From NCBI GenBank assembly GCA_028713995.1, contig JAQTNF010000002.1:81028-119232 (forward strand): a DNA stretch of 38,205 nucleotides. The letters are read 5' to 3'. Every line of letters begins with the position of its first letter. Positions within the stretch are counted from its first letter, which is position 1. A program made the translations under genes and the position numbers. Source of the DNA: Deltaproteobacteria bacterium (GTDB lineage Bacteria; Myxococcota_A; Polyangia; JAAYKL01). Below the pieces are notes generated by a model. It was not told where the DNA came from and ran no database searches. It saw only the letters and a list, made by a program, of their open reading frames with translations. This document shows, one piece after another, positions 37,605 through 38,205 of the stretch.

Positions 37605-38205
37605 CTACTTCACGGTCACCTTGACGGCCGCGGTCTTGTCGCCGGCCTTTGCGGTGACGACGGCCTCGCCCTTGGCCACGGCCTTGCACTCGCCCTCGGG
37701 CGACACGGTCGCGATCTTCGCGTCCGACGTTGTCCACTCGATCTTCACGCCCTCGACCGGCTTGCCCGCGGCGTCCGCGGCCGTGACCGCGATCTTCTCG
37801 GCCTTGCCGACCTTCAGCTCGATGGCTTCTTTGGCGGCCTTGAACTGCGCAGGTCCCGAGGACTCCACGGCGACGGTCGCGTTCGCGGTGAGGGCCTTGG
37901 CCGTGGCGGTTACGTTCGTCTTGCCCGCGGCCACTGCCGCGACCTTGCCGTCGGCGTCGACCTTCGCGACAGCCTCGTTCTCGACCTTCCACTCGACCTT
38001 GCCGTCGATGGGGGCACCCGCTTCGTCCAGGATCTGCGCAGTGAGGGGCTTCATCTCGCCGGCCTTCAGGATCAGCTCAGGCGGGACGACCTTGAGCGTG
38101 GTGTACAGGGCGACCTTCACGGCCACGTCCTGCTTCACCTCGCCCACGGCCACGGTTACTGTCGCGTCGCCGCTCTTCTTGGCGGTCAGCTTGCCGGACG
38201 CGTCG
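37605..38205 (-). CDS. Bacterial Ig-like (BIG2) domain protein, 5' end outside window
   Basis: About 200 residues of the C-terminal part are visible; the frame stays open to the window edge, so the ATG at 38153 is internal. The sequence is a chain of BIG2-type Ig-like modules, about 80 residues each, marked by VEWKVENEAVAKVDADGKVAAVAAGKTNVTATAK-like strands (opening near residue 55) and VKIEWTTSDAKIATVSPEGE. The end is TAAVKVTVK and there is no sorting signal. BIG2 modules occur in surface and adhesion proteins. The number of modules and the N-terminal signal cannot be seen. Confidence 0.85.
   Translation of the reverse strand, partial: DASGKLTAKKSGDATVTVAVGEVKQDVAVKVALYTTLKVVPPELILKAGEMKPLTAQILDEAGAPIDGKVEWKVENEAVAKVDADGKVAAVAAGKTNVTATAKALTANATVAVESSGPAQFKAAKEAIELKVGKAEKIAVTAADAAGKPVEGVKIEWTTSDAKIATVSPEGECKAVAKGEAVVTAKAGDKTAAVKVTVK

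Overview
The window is high-GC, gene-dense bacterial DNA that looks like a deltaproteobacterial lineage in the broad sense, with Myxococcota-like traits. The evidence is PilR/type IV pilins, a Ser/Thr kinase with a membrane anchor, an F-ATPase operon that encodes both b' and b but lacks a and c, surface lipoproteins with Asp/Thr/Ser linkers, a DUF6178-type protein and a bacterial topoisomerase VI A subunit. The species cannot be named from the sequence. I see no tRNA, rRNA, CRISPR array or insertion sequence. No gene-free stretch exceeds 300 bases; the largest gap is about 190 bases, before the ATP synthase operon.

Layout. 1-9320 (minus strand): two type IV pilins, the second behind a sigma-54-type promoter, then pilR. 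Upstream of pilR is a tightly packed run of M23 peptidase, peptidase T, Ser/Thr kinase, membrane protein, glycosyltransferase and methyltransferase. 9402-10100 (plus): an aspartate/glutamate racemase-family protein. 10294-16273 (plus): atpF'-atpF-atpH-atpA-atpG-atpD-atpC behind a good sigma-70-type promoter. 16438-22833 (plus): an accessory island, visibly less GC-rich in its later part. It holds an EGF-repeat lipoprotein, a 55-residue putative RiPP precursor, an HprK-like kinase, a PqqD-like recognition protein, a radical SAM/SPASM enzyme, an O-antigen-ligase-like membrane protein and an S26-type peptidase. 22841-24966: an AT-hook/zinc-knuckle protein, a DUF6918-like protein and a topoisomerase VI A subunit with no B subunit beside it. 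25120-28987: three exported or lipoprotein TPR/PEGA-like proteins and one convergent lipoprotein. 29142-38205: a cyclic-nucleotide-binding-domain protein, a HAD phosphatase, aspS, a DUF6178 protein, a von Willebrand A lipoprotein, a NamZ/DUF1343 protein and the end of a bacterial Ig-like (BIG2) protein.

The most interesting part is 18815-22833. The small peptide has a YxxP motif like those bound by PqqD-type recognition domains in lasso-peptide leaders, two core cysteines and a Ser-Thr C-terminus. It is followed within 18 bases by the kinase, recognition protein and radical SAM genes, packed closely and partly overlapping. This fits a peptide-modification pathway: PqqD presents the leader, the SPASM enzyme modifies the core, the kinase may phosphorylate it and the S26 peptidase may cleave it. 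None of the lasso cyclase, lanthipeptide or ABC-transporter genes are present, so the product class is unknown. The chemistry and the roles of the membrane protein and the EGF lipoprotein are inference.
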